A stretch of DNA of 64,000 nt from Hirsutella rhossiliensis (lineage: Eukaryota > Ascomycota > Sordariomycetes > Hypocreales > Ophiocordycipitaceae). The notes beneath the pieces were generated by a model, which saw only the letters and a list, made by a program, of their open reading frames with translations, ran no database searches and was not told where the DNA came from. Positions 34,056 through 44,039 of this stretch are shown piece by piece. The stretch lies in NCBI RefSeq assembly GCF_020360975.1, contig NW_025408673.1, positions 1,054,001 to 1,118,000 on the forward strand, read 5' to 3'. The position numbers and the translations under genes were made by a program. The first letter of the stretch is position 1; the number at the start of each line of letters is the position of its first letter.

Positions 34056-35908
34056 AAAGAAGAACGCTCTTATAAGGCCTTATAGTAGTTCTAAGCTAGC
34101 TATAATATACTAAAATAAAAATAAATAATCTTATTAAATTCCTTATACTTAGTTACCCCTTTACTAAGATTACGTATTAACCTTAAAATAAAAGTAAGAT
34201 AAAGGGCAACCTAATAATAGTTAATAAAGTAAGCGATTATTAAATAAATATTTTTAATTATAATAAGACTATAATAATATAATAAGCCTAAGATTAAACT
34301 AAAGCAATCTAAAGATAGTTGCTAAGAATAAAGTAGAGGCTAGTATTATTAAATATATATAGGGAGTCGCTTATAACTATATTTAAAAGATTATATAAAG
34401 GCTCTTAGATATTAAAGTAAGAGTAATAATACTACTAAGCTTAATCTTAAGTAGTATTAAGTTTATAGTTATAAATATAGTTCTTAAAGGCCTTTAAGTA
34501 AAGCCTTCTTTATTAGCTAATACCTTAGCCTTAGACCTAGGCCGCTATAGTAGCTACCTAAGCTAAGGGGTATTTAATTATAGAAAGGTAAGTCCTAAAC
34601 TAATATAAGTATTAGCTTATAGTTTAGTAAGACTTAATTAATACCCCCCTTAAGTAATATAAACTAAAGAAAATATTATAAGTAGTTAACTAATACCTTT
34701 AAAGTAAAAAAGATATAGTATTAATATAAAGACTCCTAAGTAAGAATATAACTATTATTTTCTAAGAAAACGCCGTGCCTAAAAAAAGTAAATAAGCTTA
34801 GCTCTAATTAGTATTTAAAGTAAAAGCTACCCTTATAAATAAAAGCCTAATAGTTATTATTAAAGGGGTTAAAGTTAAGGCGCTAAAGAAAGGGGGAAAG
34901 GGTATTAAAAGGGAAATTATAAGGGCTAATAGCGTCTTTATTATCTAGCTATATATAAAGAAACCCTATATTAAACATATACTTAAGACGGCCCTTATCT
35001 TAACTATAAATAGTATAGACGATATAAATTAACTCCTTAATAAGAGCGTAGTAATTTAATTAAAGATCTTTAATATAAAACTATATAAAGAAATAATATA
35101 GCTCTACTAGTACTTTAAGTACTACTAAATTAAATATATTACTAAGTACTATAGTATAAGGGCGATTTATAGTTAGTATATAGTATCTATATATAAGGGT
35201 AGTAAGGATATATATTAATTAAAAACTAAGGAGGTCCTTATTTAATACGCGCTTTATTAAGGTATATACTTAGTATAAAGCTATACCTATCTAAAACTAT
35301 AGAAGGTATAGGAAGGTACTTAGGGCGCTTATTTAGTAAGGCTTAAGAGGTTCTAAGAGCGCTAAGTAGTAAAGGTAAGGCCTTAAGCTAAGAGGGGGGG
35401 TATAGAGTCTATATTAGCTAAGAGGCTAGTAAAGAGGTAGAGATCTATAACTATAGCCTTAGAAAAAGAGAAAGAAAGCGAGAAGAGGCTAAGGCGGCCG
35501 TTTATGCTTAAGAGAGCTAAGGCCGCCCTAGGGTAGAAACGATATACTCCTTTAAGGAAATCCGCTAGTAAGCTTAAATAATAGTAAATAGCGCCCTTAG
35601 ATTAGCTAAAAAGAAGGACCTTTAAGAAGACTACTAGCGCCTTTAGCTTAATTCTTAACTAGCTTATATCTACTACTAAAAAGGTAAGTATTAATAGTCT
35701 AAGTTAAAGTCTAAGAATATATTAAGACGCTATATTATTTAATAAGATAATCTACTTTATTAATTATAAGGTACTAAGTTAAATATAAACTTTAATAGGA
35801 GGAAAAGTAAGTAGTTAGTTTTTACTTAAGTAAAACGAGCTATAGTTTCTAGCTACTAAGAATATATAGCTTTCTTAAATACCTTTAATAGGTCCCTTAG
35901 TATAAATT
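34056..35908 (+). mobile_element. LINE-like insertion (1.85 kb) with ORF1, 20-bp target duplication
   Basis: Splits a Copia-2 LTR. It is flanked by 20-bp direct repeats at 34036-34055 and 35909-35928 that differ at three positions, all G in the left copy and A in the right. Variable-length duplications near this size are typical of non-LTR retrotransposition. It contains an ORF1 with zinc knuckles but no room for ORF2, so it is either a non-autonomous or an internally deleted copy. Confidence 0.65.
34690..35560 (+). pseudogene. LINE ORF1 (TAD-like nucleic-acid-binding protein), RIPed
   Basis: At about 35110-35215 the plus strand reads YFKYY.IKYITKYY, the RIPed form of CX2CX4HX4C, followed by further Tyr-for-Cys replacements at knuckle spacing. 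This is the usual twin-knuckle end of fungal LINE ORF1 proteins, preceded by a basic region with KKGGKGIKREI. Cys (TGC/TGT) to Tyr (TAC/TAT) changes are exactly those expected of RIP. The protein would have bound element RNA. Confidence 0.6.
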
Positions 35909-35928
35909 AAATAATAAGTATAAAAAGG

Positions 35929-36130
35929 CTCTATAAAATAAGCTAGTAGAAAGAGGTATTTTAATACGGTTTAAGGGAATAACCCTTAAAGATAAAAGAT
36001 ATTTATTAAATAATTATAGCTTCCTTTAAAAATATAAGTTAAGATAAGCTTATTTTAGGAAATAGAAATATATATATAATATATAAGTTAATTATAAGTA
36101 GAATAGATACCTAATTACTTAGAGATACTT
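35929..36130 (-). repeat. Copia-2 LTR remnant, part 2 (inverted)
   Basis: Continues the Copia-2 LTR match in reverse orientation (CTCTATAAAATAAGCTAGTAG...) after the LINE-like insertion; similarity fades near 36130. Confidence 0.65.
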
Positions 36131-37440
36131 AAGTTTTATTTCTATAAATATTAGTATGCTTTTTAATAGCTATTTAAGCTAAGCTAGTAAATACTTAATG
36201 CTTATTTATATATACTTTATTATAATAGTTATTAAGACTTTAATTACCCTTTACTTATAATATTAGCTTTATATATAATATATATCTTATATATACTTTA
36301 TAGTAGGATCTAATAGTATAGTAATTAGCTAGAAGTTATATTTCTTAGAAACTATTAAGTAAAATAATATATCTTAGTATACTATTAAGAAAAAGGTCTA
36401 AATAATTTAATATCTTTAGGCCTCTCTAAGTAATATAACTTAAAACTAAGTAAGAAGGGAAGTCTATAAACTATTATTTCTTCTTCCTAGACTACTAAGG
36501 GGTCTAGAGGATCTTTTATTTAAACGGGGACCCTTAAGGAGTCCGGTATAACTATTACTAGCTCGTAGACCTTAAGAAACTAAACTATCGATTTAATAGC
36601 TAAAAGAGCTATTTATTTAAGGAGATAAAGCTAATATTACTAACGTAGATAACTAACATAGCCTTTAATAAGTAGTAAGAAGTGCCCTCTTCTTAATAGA
36701 ATATATACTATACCTAAAAATAAGATAGTACCTTAGGAGAAGCGTATAAGGATATAAAAGACGCTATTTAGATACGAAAGGGGTAGCTAAAGTAAAGTAA
36801 TTAATATATACTTATTATAGACTATTAGACTATCTAGGAATCTACCTATAAAAAGTCCCTTTATTTGCTTTTATACTTACTTTTAATCTCTTCTTTACGA
36901 GAATACTTAGGGGGCTTAAAATTAACTATAATCTCTAGACTTATTAACTATAACTAAGAAAGAAAAGATACTTATAGATACTGCTTTTTAATAGGGAAAT
37001 AAGGTTATTTAATATAACTATATTACTTTATTTAATATATAAACTCCTTGCTCGAGAGTTAATATACCTAATTATTAGGAATCTTATTATCGCCGCTTTA
37101 TAAGGTATATATAATTATATTAATTACTTAGTCTTCCTTAAAGCTATCGCCGTTAGTATTAATAGCTATAAGTTCGATGCCGTTTACTTCCTATATAAGT
37201 GCTTAGCGGCTAATCGCTATATGCCTCTTATAATACTTTTATATATATATAACTTTATAGAGGTAGTATAAGGATAATCTATTTAATTATTAGGGGTATA
37301 GCTTAAAAACGGTATACTTAGTTCTACTAGTAATCTACGCCTAATTATAGGTATATCTTTTTTTTCCTAGTCGGCGGCCCGTTTATTAGTTAATAAGCCC
37401 CCCCCCCCTCCTCTATAAAGCAGAGGAGGAAATTATAGCC
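36131..37440. other. AT-rich RIPed DNA, no gene seen
   Basis: No motif recognised. It ends at the sharp switch to un-RIPed sequence around 37440. A run of 11 C (37398-37408) and a hairpin lie at the boundary. Confidence 0.4.
37407..37429. repeat. 8-bp perfect hairpin next to C run
   Basis: CCTCCTCT and AGAGGAGG are perfect inverted repeats separated by 7 nt, directly after 11 Cs. It marks the edge of the un-RIPed WSC island. Function unknown. Confidence 0.4.
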
Positions 37441-37501
37441 GATTTTTAGGCCCCCTAAGTATTGCATGTTATAGTAGTTATATCCTTATAGTTACCTCAC
37501 C

Positions 37502-37894
37502 TTAACCGCTTTGAACGTACATTAAGAATTCGAAGAGGCCCCCGCAATTTACTGTCGCATTACCAATGCATCCATACGGGCATCCAACTCCTGCGGGGAA
37601 TTTCTTTACACCAGACTTAACTATATTAACCTTATCCCCGCAATAACACTCACGAGCAGCCCTTAAACCGGCGTACTTAAAACCAGTTCTCTGACACATA
37701 TCGACGCATTTATCTGGGGTCAAATCTTTATAATGGAGCCCATACTTAAGGTAAGGAAGAGCCACCTTAATGCCGTTACTAACAGGATAGCAGCCGTCGA
37801 ATTTCCATTTGCCAATTTGGTTTATAATTTGAGGAAGAGCATTAACGTTAGCAGCTACTCTAACAATAAAAAGAGCAAAAATCTTGGGTTCCAT
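37502..37894 (-). CDS. Secreted single WSC-domain protein (130 aa)
   Basis: Intact ORF from ATG 37894 to TAA 37502. The N-terminus (about residues 1-19) is hydrophobic and ends ANVNA, a plausible signal peptide. From about residue 33 it matches the WSC pattern: DGCYPVS, then LTPDKCVDMC, GFKYAGLRAARECYCGD, a central CPYGC and NCGG followed by a hydrophobic end. Eight cysteines sit at the usual spacing. WSC domains bind carbohydrates and occur in fungal wall stress sensors and secreted oxidases or lectin-like proteins. With no membrane segment or second domain, this looks like a free secreted wall- or glycan-binding protein. It is flanked by RIPed DNA on the left and Copia-3 on the right, which fits an effector-like locus. 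No intron is needed. Confidence 0.75.
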   Translation of the reverse strand: MEPKIFALFIVRVAANVNALPQIINQIGKWKFDGCYPVSNGIKVALPYLKYGLHYKDLTPDKCVDMCQRTGFKYAGLRAARECYCGDKVNIVKSGVKKFPAGVGCPYGCIGNATVNCGGLFEFLMYVQSG

Positions 37895-38041
37895 TATAAA
37901 GTAAATATAGAAGGAAGATAAGTGTTTCTTTAGCTTATAAGAGAGAGGGGGGATTTAACACTATTAAAGAAAGAGGATAACTTAGTTAAAGAAAAATAGT
38001 TATTAGTTACCTACTACGAAGGAGGCAGATTTTAGCGAATA

Positions 38042-38120
38042 TTACATTCCTACTATTCTTACATTCTTACTATTCTTACATTCCTACTGTTCTTACATTC
38101 CTACTATTCTTACATTCCTT
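38042..38120. repeat. 17-bp tandem repeat, 4.6 copies
   Basis: Unit TTACATTCCTACTATTC repeated four times with single substitutions, then a partial fifth copy. It lies about 150 bases upstream of the WSC gene start, so it could affect its promoter, but there is no direct evidence. Confidence 0.85.
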
Positions 38121-38166
38121 ATAAAAATATAGGATTCATCCGTAACTGCAATGTTTACCTTAGCAG

Positions 38167-38449
38167 TGTGTTAGACATTTAGCTCCACATAGGTCAGAGA
38201 TAGCATCAGGCAATTGATAAGAATTATCTCAGGAACAAGAAGTAAATAAACGAACGCACAGAGTTATGCAGCTCTTTATACATAAATAAAAGGTCTGTCG
38301 CGTAATTACGTAGTAACGGTTGCCTAGCAGGCAGCAGCGGCGTTGCGAGTAACATCGCCACTTTATAAATAATCACGCTAGGCGGGCTTGATATGCAACA
38401 TACCCCCTAGCGTTAAGTGATCAAGTCAACGTTGCTAGAAGCTATCACA
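38167..38449 (-). repeat. Copia-3 3' LTR (283 bp)
   Basis: On the plus strand it starts TGTGTTAGAC and ends GCTATCACA, giving TGTG...CACA ends. On the minus strand TATAAAGAGC lies inside as a TATA box candidate. It directly follows the Copia-3 RNase H relic, in the right place for its 3' LTR. No 5' LTR was found to the right, so the call rests on termini and position. Confidence 0.55.
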
Positions 38450-38529
38450 ACCAGCCTTTTCCAGTCAGAGGATCATCGTTATCCCACTATGGTCTTTTTT
38501 CCTAATTTGCTTCCCTTAAGATATCTGTT

Positions 38530-39712
38530 AGATTTTAGCATCGATCGGAAGTGCTCGAATTTCGCTCTATAGCGCTTTTGTCAATCCGTCTACTAGCATC
38601 TAATCAGTCTTTAAGTTTTCCACCAAGAACCTACCCTTCTTAAATTCCTGCTTTAAGTATATATTCTGGATGTTAACGTGCCGCAACCTCGTCATCATTC
38701 TCAAGTTCTCCTTAACCACTAGTCGGATCGACTAATAGTTATCGCAGTAAATCTTCAGAGGCCCGAAATTAAGAGAGATATCCCTTAATAGTCGGTCTAG
38801 GGCGTAGCCCTCCTAGGTTATTCTCTCTAGGCTAAGAATTTCTGCTTCGGTGGTCGAAGTCGTGACTGTGACTTAGAGCCTAGCTTTCTATATAAGCGGT
38901 CCGTAAAATAGCATTATTATATATCCCTACGATAAACGGCGGGTCTTAATATTATCTCTTTATAACGCGTCGTTTACGATCACGAGTGCCTCTCCTTCGT
39001 GCGCTCTATCGTGTATAATCGCTAAGAATCTCGTTAAATAGAGGTAACGGATGCATTAGTTAGCTACTTTAAGGTGTTTAGGCGATAAGTTTATTTAGAA
39101 CCTGGCGAGCTAGGCTGCTACTCGTGCTATATCTGGTCTAGTTATGACCGCGATATATAATAAGGATCTAACTCGTTCCCAGTAGGCCTTTATCTCCTCC
39201 TTGGTATCCTGCCCGTTGTACTTAACGAGTGGGATCGTCGTGATAGGCGTGATGGGGATTAGTAGTACTCGGAGTTTTAAGTCGTTAAGCTTGAACTTTC
39301 GCGCAATTTTCTCGATATACGCGTCTTGGCAGAGGTACATTTTCCTATTTAGTCGATCCCTTATAACTCGGATGCCAAAATACCACTTAAATTCTTATTC
39401 GCGTAGATCGTATTTAGACTAGAGATATTAGATAAGGTCATTTACCGCCTTCTTCTCTTGCCGTAGGCCAAGAATTATAATGTCGTCGACATAGATAAGA
39501 GCTATGTTTTGCCGTTGGTAAACACGCAAGGTTCTTCATCCGTACGGCCAATCCCTGCCTCCTTGAGCCTGGAGATCTCACTGTACCAGAGCAATGGAGA
39601 CTCTCGAAGACCATACAAGGCCTTGTCAAGTTCCGCGATCATGGTTGAGCCTTCCCCAGGTTTCAAGAAATCAAGTTCTACGAAGCCTTGCGGGAGCCAG
39701 ACATAGAACTCT
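38530..39712 (-). pseudogene. Copia-3 reverse transcriptase and RNase H, partly RIPed
   Basis: The minus strand reads YVWLPQGF, AELDKALYGLRESPLLWYSEI and EEPCVFTNGKT (about 39700-39500). Next comes YIEKIARKFKLNDL and SLLYIAVITRPDIARVAA (39340-39110). The segment ends in VTTSTTEAEILSLE, IYCDN, RHVNIQ and a MLVDGLTKAL block (38870-38540), the standard Ty1/copia order. Several TAG stops and at least one frameshift break it. The YVDD box region (about 39480) survives only as a shifted frame (LCRRHYNS-like). CpA depletion is partial. The enzyme is inactive. Confidence 0.8.
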
Positions 39713-40176
39713 TACGTCGGCCTGCTTCTTTTCATCGCAATCGCTCTTGAAGTGGCCGGGCTTTTTGCAGTATAAACAGAGGTTATTAGTAAAACGGTCC
39801 TCCCTCGTAGGTCTAGCTTGGCGCGTAGCGTCCAGAACCATCGGATCGCCAGCGTCAGCCTATTGGCGCTGTTGTTGGGATTGCTGATGTGTTTGGCCTT
39901 GGTAGGGTCAACTACCTAGACGTACTGAGTACAGTTTGTCCTATGCGCGCCGAACCACTTTACTACGGACGCCGCCTTACGGACGCCGTATGGCTGGCCA
40001 ATCCGAATCGGGCAACTGATCATCTCCCAGCATTCACCTTGCCCCTTTAAGTATAGTTCCCTGCGGACCTGCCCAATTCTATTAGAAGGGCCATCTATAT
40101 TCTAGCACTCCCCAACCTCTGTCCCCGCTACGGAAGCGACGTTCAGCTGTCGACTACGAGATCTGTTATTTTGCAT
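39713..40176 (-). pseudogene. Copia-3 gag remnant with CCHC knuckle
   Basis: From a Met at 40176 the minus-strand frame runs with two TAG stops to CLYCKKPGHFKSDCDEKK (about 39780-39725), a CX2CX4HX4C knuckle. The frame then ends at about 39712, where sequence jumps straight to the RT block YVWLPQGF, one base out of frame. Protease, integrase and the RT start are therefore deleted. The N-terminus looks unlike a full copia gag, so part of it may also be lost. Confidence 0.6.
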
Positions 40177-40180
40177 TTAC

Positions 40181-40860
40181 TTAGACTAAGACAGCGCCGG
40201 TATGAGTAGATACATGACCGTTACTGGCCCGTCTGGTGGCGATGCGCCGATACCCAGGTATCTTATAGGTACGGCCCGGTGACAGTGTCAAAACTGTCAC
40301 ATGACTCGCAGAACGATCCAGGCATACGGTGGCGGCGATTAGAATAGGAGAGCGTGTCTGAGGATCAGAAGCCGCAGTCTTTAAATTCCACCAAAACATA
40401 AACAACCATGTCCTCGAAAGCGGCCTACTCTTTCAGCGATTTCAGCCGTAGCAAGTTTAGATAATGAAGAAAGACGCTAAGACTCTATTAATATGAGAAT
40501 ATAACCGAAACCGCTAGAGCAAAAATTGTCCGGATGCAGTATGGTATACGGACATGGACATCTTATAAGTGGTCGCACGAGACGAGTCTCCTGCATCGTT
40601 ATTCTGACTCCGTAGCCATTCTTCGCTTTTAATTTTGTGGCTACCAGCGACAAGAGCACACAACATTTCACCGATTTAAATCGTGGAAATGGCGAGCATT
40701 CGTAGAATATGTTCTTTAATATAGCTAAAAGCAAATCAGCCACACGGCGTCTATAAGGCGGCGTCCGTAGTAACGTGGTTCGGCGCGCATATTAATTGCC
40801 TTCTTTTAAGTATTCTCCCTGCTATAGACGCTATTGCCAAAATTATCGGAGCTAGACGTC
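40181..40860. other. Un-RIPed DNA of unknown origin
   Basis: Normal CpA/TpG content. Minus-strand ORFs of 74 codons (40405-40181) and 88 codons (40743-40477) show no recognisable domain and may be chance. An 8-bp inverted repeat (GTGACAGT, 40279-40286 with 40293-40300) is visible. It could be the 5' side of Copia-3 or host DNA. Confidence 0.35.
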
Positions 40861-41432
40861 TAGGCCCTTCGCGTGACTTCTATGCTAAGTTAGACGCCTA
40901 CTTATGCTAAGAGAGCGTATAGTATTCTCGAAGTATAAAGAATAAGTATTAGCCGCTTCGAATTTATTTTCTCTTACTACCTATTAATTAAGATAGCTTA
41001 AGGATAATACGTAAAAGGCGCTATAGGGACTAGCCCTACGGTACCTATATTAGCTATAGCGGGGAGTACGCTATAGCTATCGCTAAAGACTATAGATTAT
41101 AAATAGTCTAGACCCTTAAGGCGTTATATATAAGAATAGCGCCTATAAAAAGTCCTCCTTAATATAGATTATCTCTTTTATACTCTTTATATCTAACCTT
41201 AAGTATATTAAATTAGTAGGAATTCTTAATTTTATAAAAGTTTTTATTTTTATAGAACTATTAAGAGAATCCTCTTTTTAACTAATAGTAGTACTAGTAT
41301 AGTACTAGTAGCGGCCTTTATAGTTATATATACTAGTAGTATTATATAGTACTAGCGCTCTTACTTAATATTTATTAGTAGGAACTACTTAATACTAATT
41401 AATTATTTTATTTATAAAGTAGTCTTTAAACC

Positions 41433-41791
41433 TTAATATTACGGGATAGAAATTACGTAATATATTACGTAATATCTTTCCCTTATATAGATCGTCTAGC
41501 TAAGAGAAGGAGAGATTCTCTTCTTTTCTCCCTCTTTAATTTTATTATATAATAGCTAGGTAGGGCGGATAGGTCGGCCTAGGCAGGGGGCTCGAGGTAG
41601 AAGAAAGAGAGATATAGAGGGAGACGGTACGAGATATAAGGAAAAACGCAGCTAAAGAGCGACTATAGTTAGATAAAAAGGGAGAAAAGATAAGAATCTC
41701 TCCTTCTCTTAGCTAAACGATCTATATAAGGGAAAGATATTACGTTATATATTACGTAATATATTATATAATTTCTATCCTATAATACTTA
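41433..41791. mobile_element. MITE-like element with ~100-bp terminal inverted repeats
   Basis: 41433-41537 and 41676-41791 are long inverted repeats. Shared blocks include GGATAGAAATTA, ATATATTACGTAATAT, CTTTCCCTTATATAGATCGT and TAGCTAAGAGAAGGAGAGATTCT. About 140 bases of GC-richer DNA lie between. There is no coding capacity. The size and structure suit a non-autonomous DNA transposon; target duplication is unclear in the AT-rich flanks. Confidence 0.65.
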
Positions 41792-42091
41792 ACTTAGAAA
41801 TTAATAAGAATTACTTCTTTAATAAATAATACTCTTTATACTAGGTACTTAAAACTATTATATAAGATACTTTATAAATTCTAAACCTAGAAAACATTAT
41901 ATATTATATAAACTCTATAAAATAAAATAAAATAAAATAATATTATTAAGTAATTTAATTTTAATTTAATATAAGTAAGCTATTAATACTTTAAGTACCC
42001 CTTAGGTTCTATACTATAAATATATATATAGATACTTAGTAATTATTAGTAATATAACTAATAACTTATAGCGCTTATAAGTATAAGAAGG

Positions 42092-42959
42092 TATAAGTAA
42101 TAAGCGTAGGATCGGGTAATTGATAACGTAAGCGGAAAGATAGGTCGAAGGAGTATAGGGTAGGATTTCGTCCGGAATTTATAATAAGTATATAAGGGGA
42201 TAAATAATATATTAAAAGAATAGCGTTATAAAAGATACTTATAAACTTACTTATTATATCTACTACTCCTAGGGAAATCCTTCGTCTTTTATAGACTATT
42301 ACTCGCCTACTAGTAGACTAATTAGTTAGCTTTCTAGTATATTCTATAGTGCTTAAAAAGCTCTATCTATAGTATATTTTCCGAACTTAGTAGGTGGTCT
42401 AATTATAACGTAATAGTTAACGTAAGACTATAGGTTCTAGTATAAGTAGTAGATTTTATTACGGAGTAGGTAGAGGCGTAGGCTTAGGTGCGGTCCGTTA
42501 AAAGAAGGTTAATAATCTACGAGGGGGAAAAGGAAGAGAAGTGCGGGCCTAGCCTATATAGGCGCGGAGGCCGCTTATATATAGACTTAGCCTAGACCCT
42601 AGTCTAGGCCTATATAGGGCAAAAGCCCTTATAGATTTAACTAGAATGTTCTATGCCCTACCTATTCTTGTATCGCGGATATCTTCGGAACCGCTAGGCT
42701 AAAATAGGCAATAGGGTATCCGTTCTGCTCGTAATTAACTTATGCATTTTATGCATATTTTATTTAATTAGGATAGGCTTATCTTAACCCGCTTTTCCTA
42801 AAGGAAGGTATAGATATCTAGTAGAGGTCTTTATCTTTAAGGGTTATTCCCTTAGACTATATTATAGAGCCTCTTTTTACTAGCTTATTCTATAGAGCCT
42901 CCCTATGCTTAGTATTTCTTTATAATAGTAAAATAGGAATATAAGGGTATATTCTTATA
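42092..42959 (-). repeat. Copia-2 left LTR (686 bp plus 182-bp insertion)
   Basis: Collinear with 46597-47282 and, inverted, with 49646-50331. It begins TATAAGTAATAAGCG and ends TATTCTTATA (RIPed TG...CA). It contains the solo LTR at 42457-42633. Confidence 0.85.
42457..42633. mobile_element. Solo Gypsy-type LTR (177 bp) inside Copia-2 LTR, TSD GATTT
   Basis: The insertion interrupts the Copia-2 LTR precisely: 5-bp direct repeats GATTT flank it (42452-42456, 42634-42638), while the undisturbed LTR at 46597-47282 has one GATTT. It starts TATTACGGAGTAGGTAGAGGCG and ends CCCTTATA, closely resembling the Gypsy-1 LTR start, so it is a related or variant Gypsy LTR left after LTR-LTR recombination. 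It is CpG-rich, hence younger or less RIPed than its host. Confidence 0.8.
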
Positions 42960-42969
42960 TATACCTATA

Positions 42970-44030
42970 ATAATTATAGTATCTCTATATTTAGACTAAC
43001 TTATCGTAGGGTTTATATTAAAAGATTTATACTTTAAGGACTAGGCCTAGGTTATAGAGCCTATTAGCCTCCTTTAAGGTACTAACCCTAATAAGTATAG
43101 TCGTTGCTATCGATATCTTAGATTAAGGGTATAGCGCTTAGGCCTAAAGGACCTTAACTTTATTCGCCTCTATAATCTTATAGAGTAATCGCTCCCTATT
43201 TACTATCGCTACCCTTAAGGGGATATTCTTAGCGACTACTATATATATATAGTAGGTAATTATAGCCTCCGGACTAAATATAGCCTTAACCTAGCCTTAG
43301 TCCCTTTAGTAAGCTCTTACTAAGGTATTAAATATAACCGCGATATCTCTACTTTAAAGGCGCCTCGCCGCTATAGCGCTTATAGCTTTTAGGGCCGCGT
43401 TTACCGCCTTAACTATATCCTTTAGTTTATAGCTTAGGATTTTATATAGTGCCTTAGTAAGGACTACGATAATCTCGTATTTATAGCGCGGTAGGACCTA
43501 TTTTACTATAGCTTTATATTAAGTCGGTCCCTTAGTCTTAGCTATAACTACGGCCTAGGTTCGCTTTAGACCCCCTAGGCCTAAAGCGATGCCTAGGCGG
43601 AGTTCTTCCTTAACTGCTTCCTTAATTACTTCCTAGATTATTATCTTAAAGCTCTTATCTATATAGAGTACCGCCGATAACGCGCTACTAGTAAGGCTCT
43701 TTACCTTAAAGAGCCGTTCGACTACTACCTATACCCTACTAAACTATACGCTTACGATAAAGCCCGCTAGTTTATTATATACTACTTTTTCTATAGGGTC
43801 GCTCGGCGCCTAAGTAAGTATTATATCGCTACTTTAGGTTTATTAACTCGCCCTATTAAGGTATATAAATTCAGGTAGCGTCTCTTCGCGCTATATACTT
43901 TAGTCGAGCCTAGTATATTAAGGGCTACTACTATATCTACCTACCCCTTAGCCTTAGCGTAATATTATTACTAAGGGTAATTAATACCGCTAAATTAATT
44001 CTTAGTATTAGTTAGTATTTTAGTCGCGAT
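42970..44030 (-). pseudogene. LINE ORF1 fragment (minus), RIPed
   Basis: The minus strand reads a continuous frame with AIAARRL.SRDIAVIFNTLVRAY, VKAIFSPEAIITYYIYIVVAKNIP, LRVAIVNRERLLYKIIEANKVKVL and PLI.DIDSNDYTY. The block order (DIAV, then A.NIPL, then ANRERLL) is what I recall for TAD-type LINE ORF1 or gag-like proteins. Preceding text is Lys/Glu-rich. Stops are TAG/TAA. The zinc knuckles are not seen, so the piece is probably truncated where it meets the Copia-2 LTR. Confidence 0.5.
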
Positions 44031-44039
44031 ATATACCCG

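Noticed and set aside
23580..37440. AT-rich block as a centromere core
   Set aside because: Composition alone fits RIPed transposons; no independent evidence such as chromatin data.
40181..40743. Two minus-strand ORFs (74 and 88 codons)
   Set aside because: No signal peptide or domain and no clear start context; kept only as un-RIPed unknown DNA.
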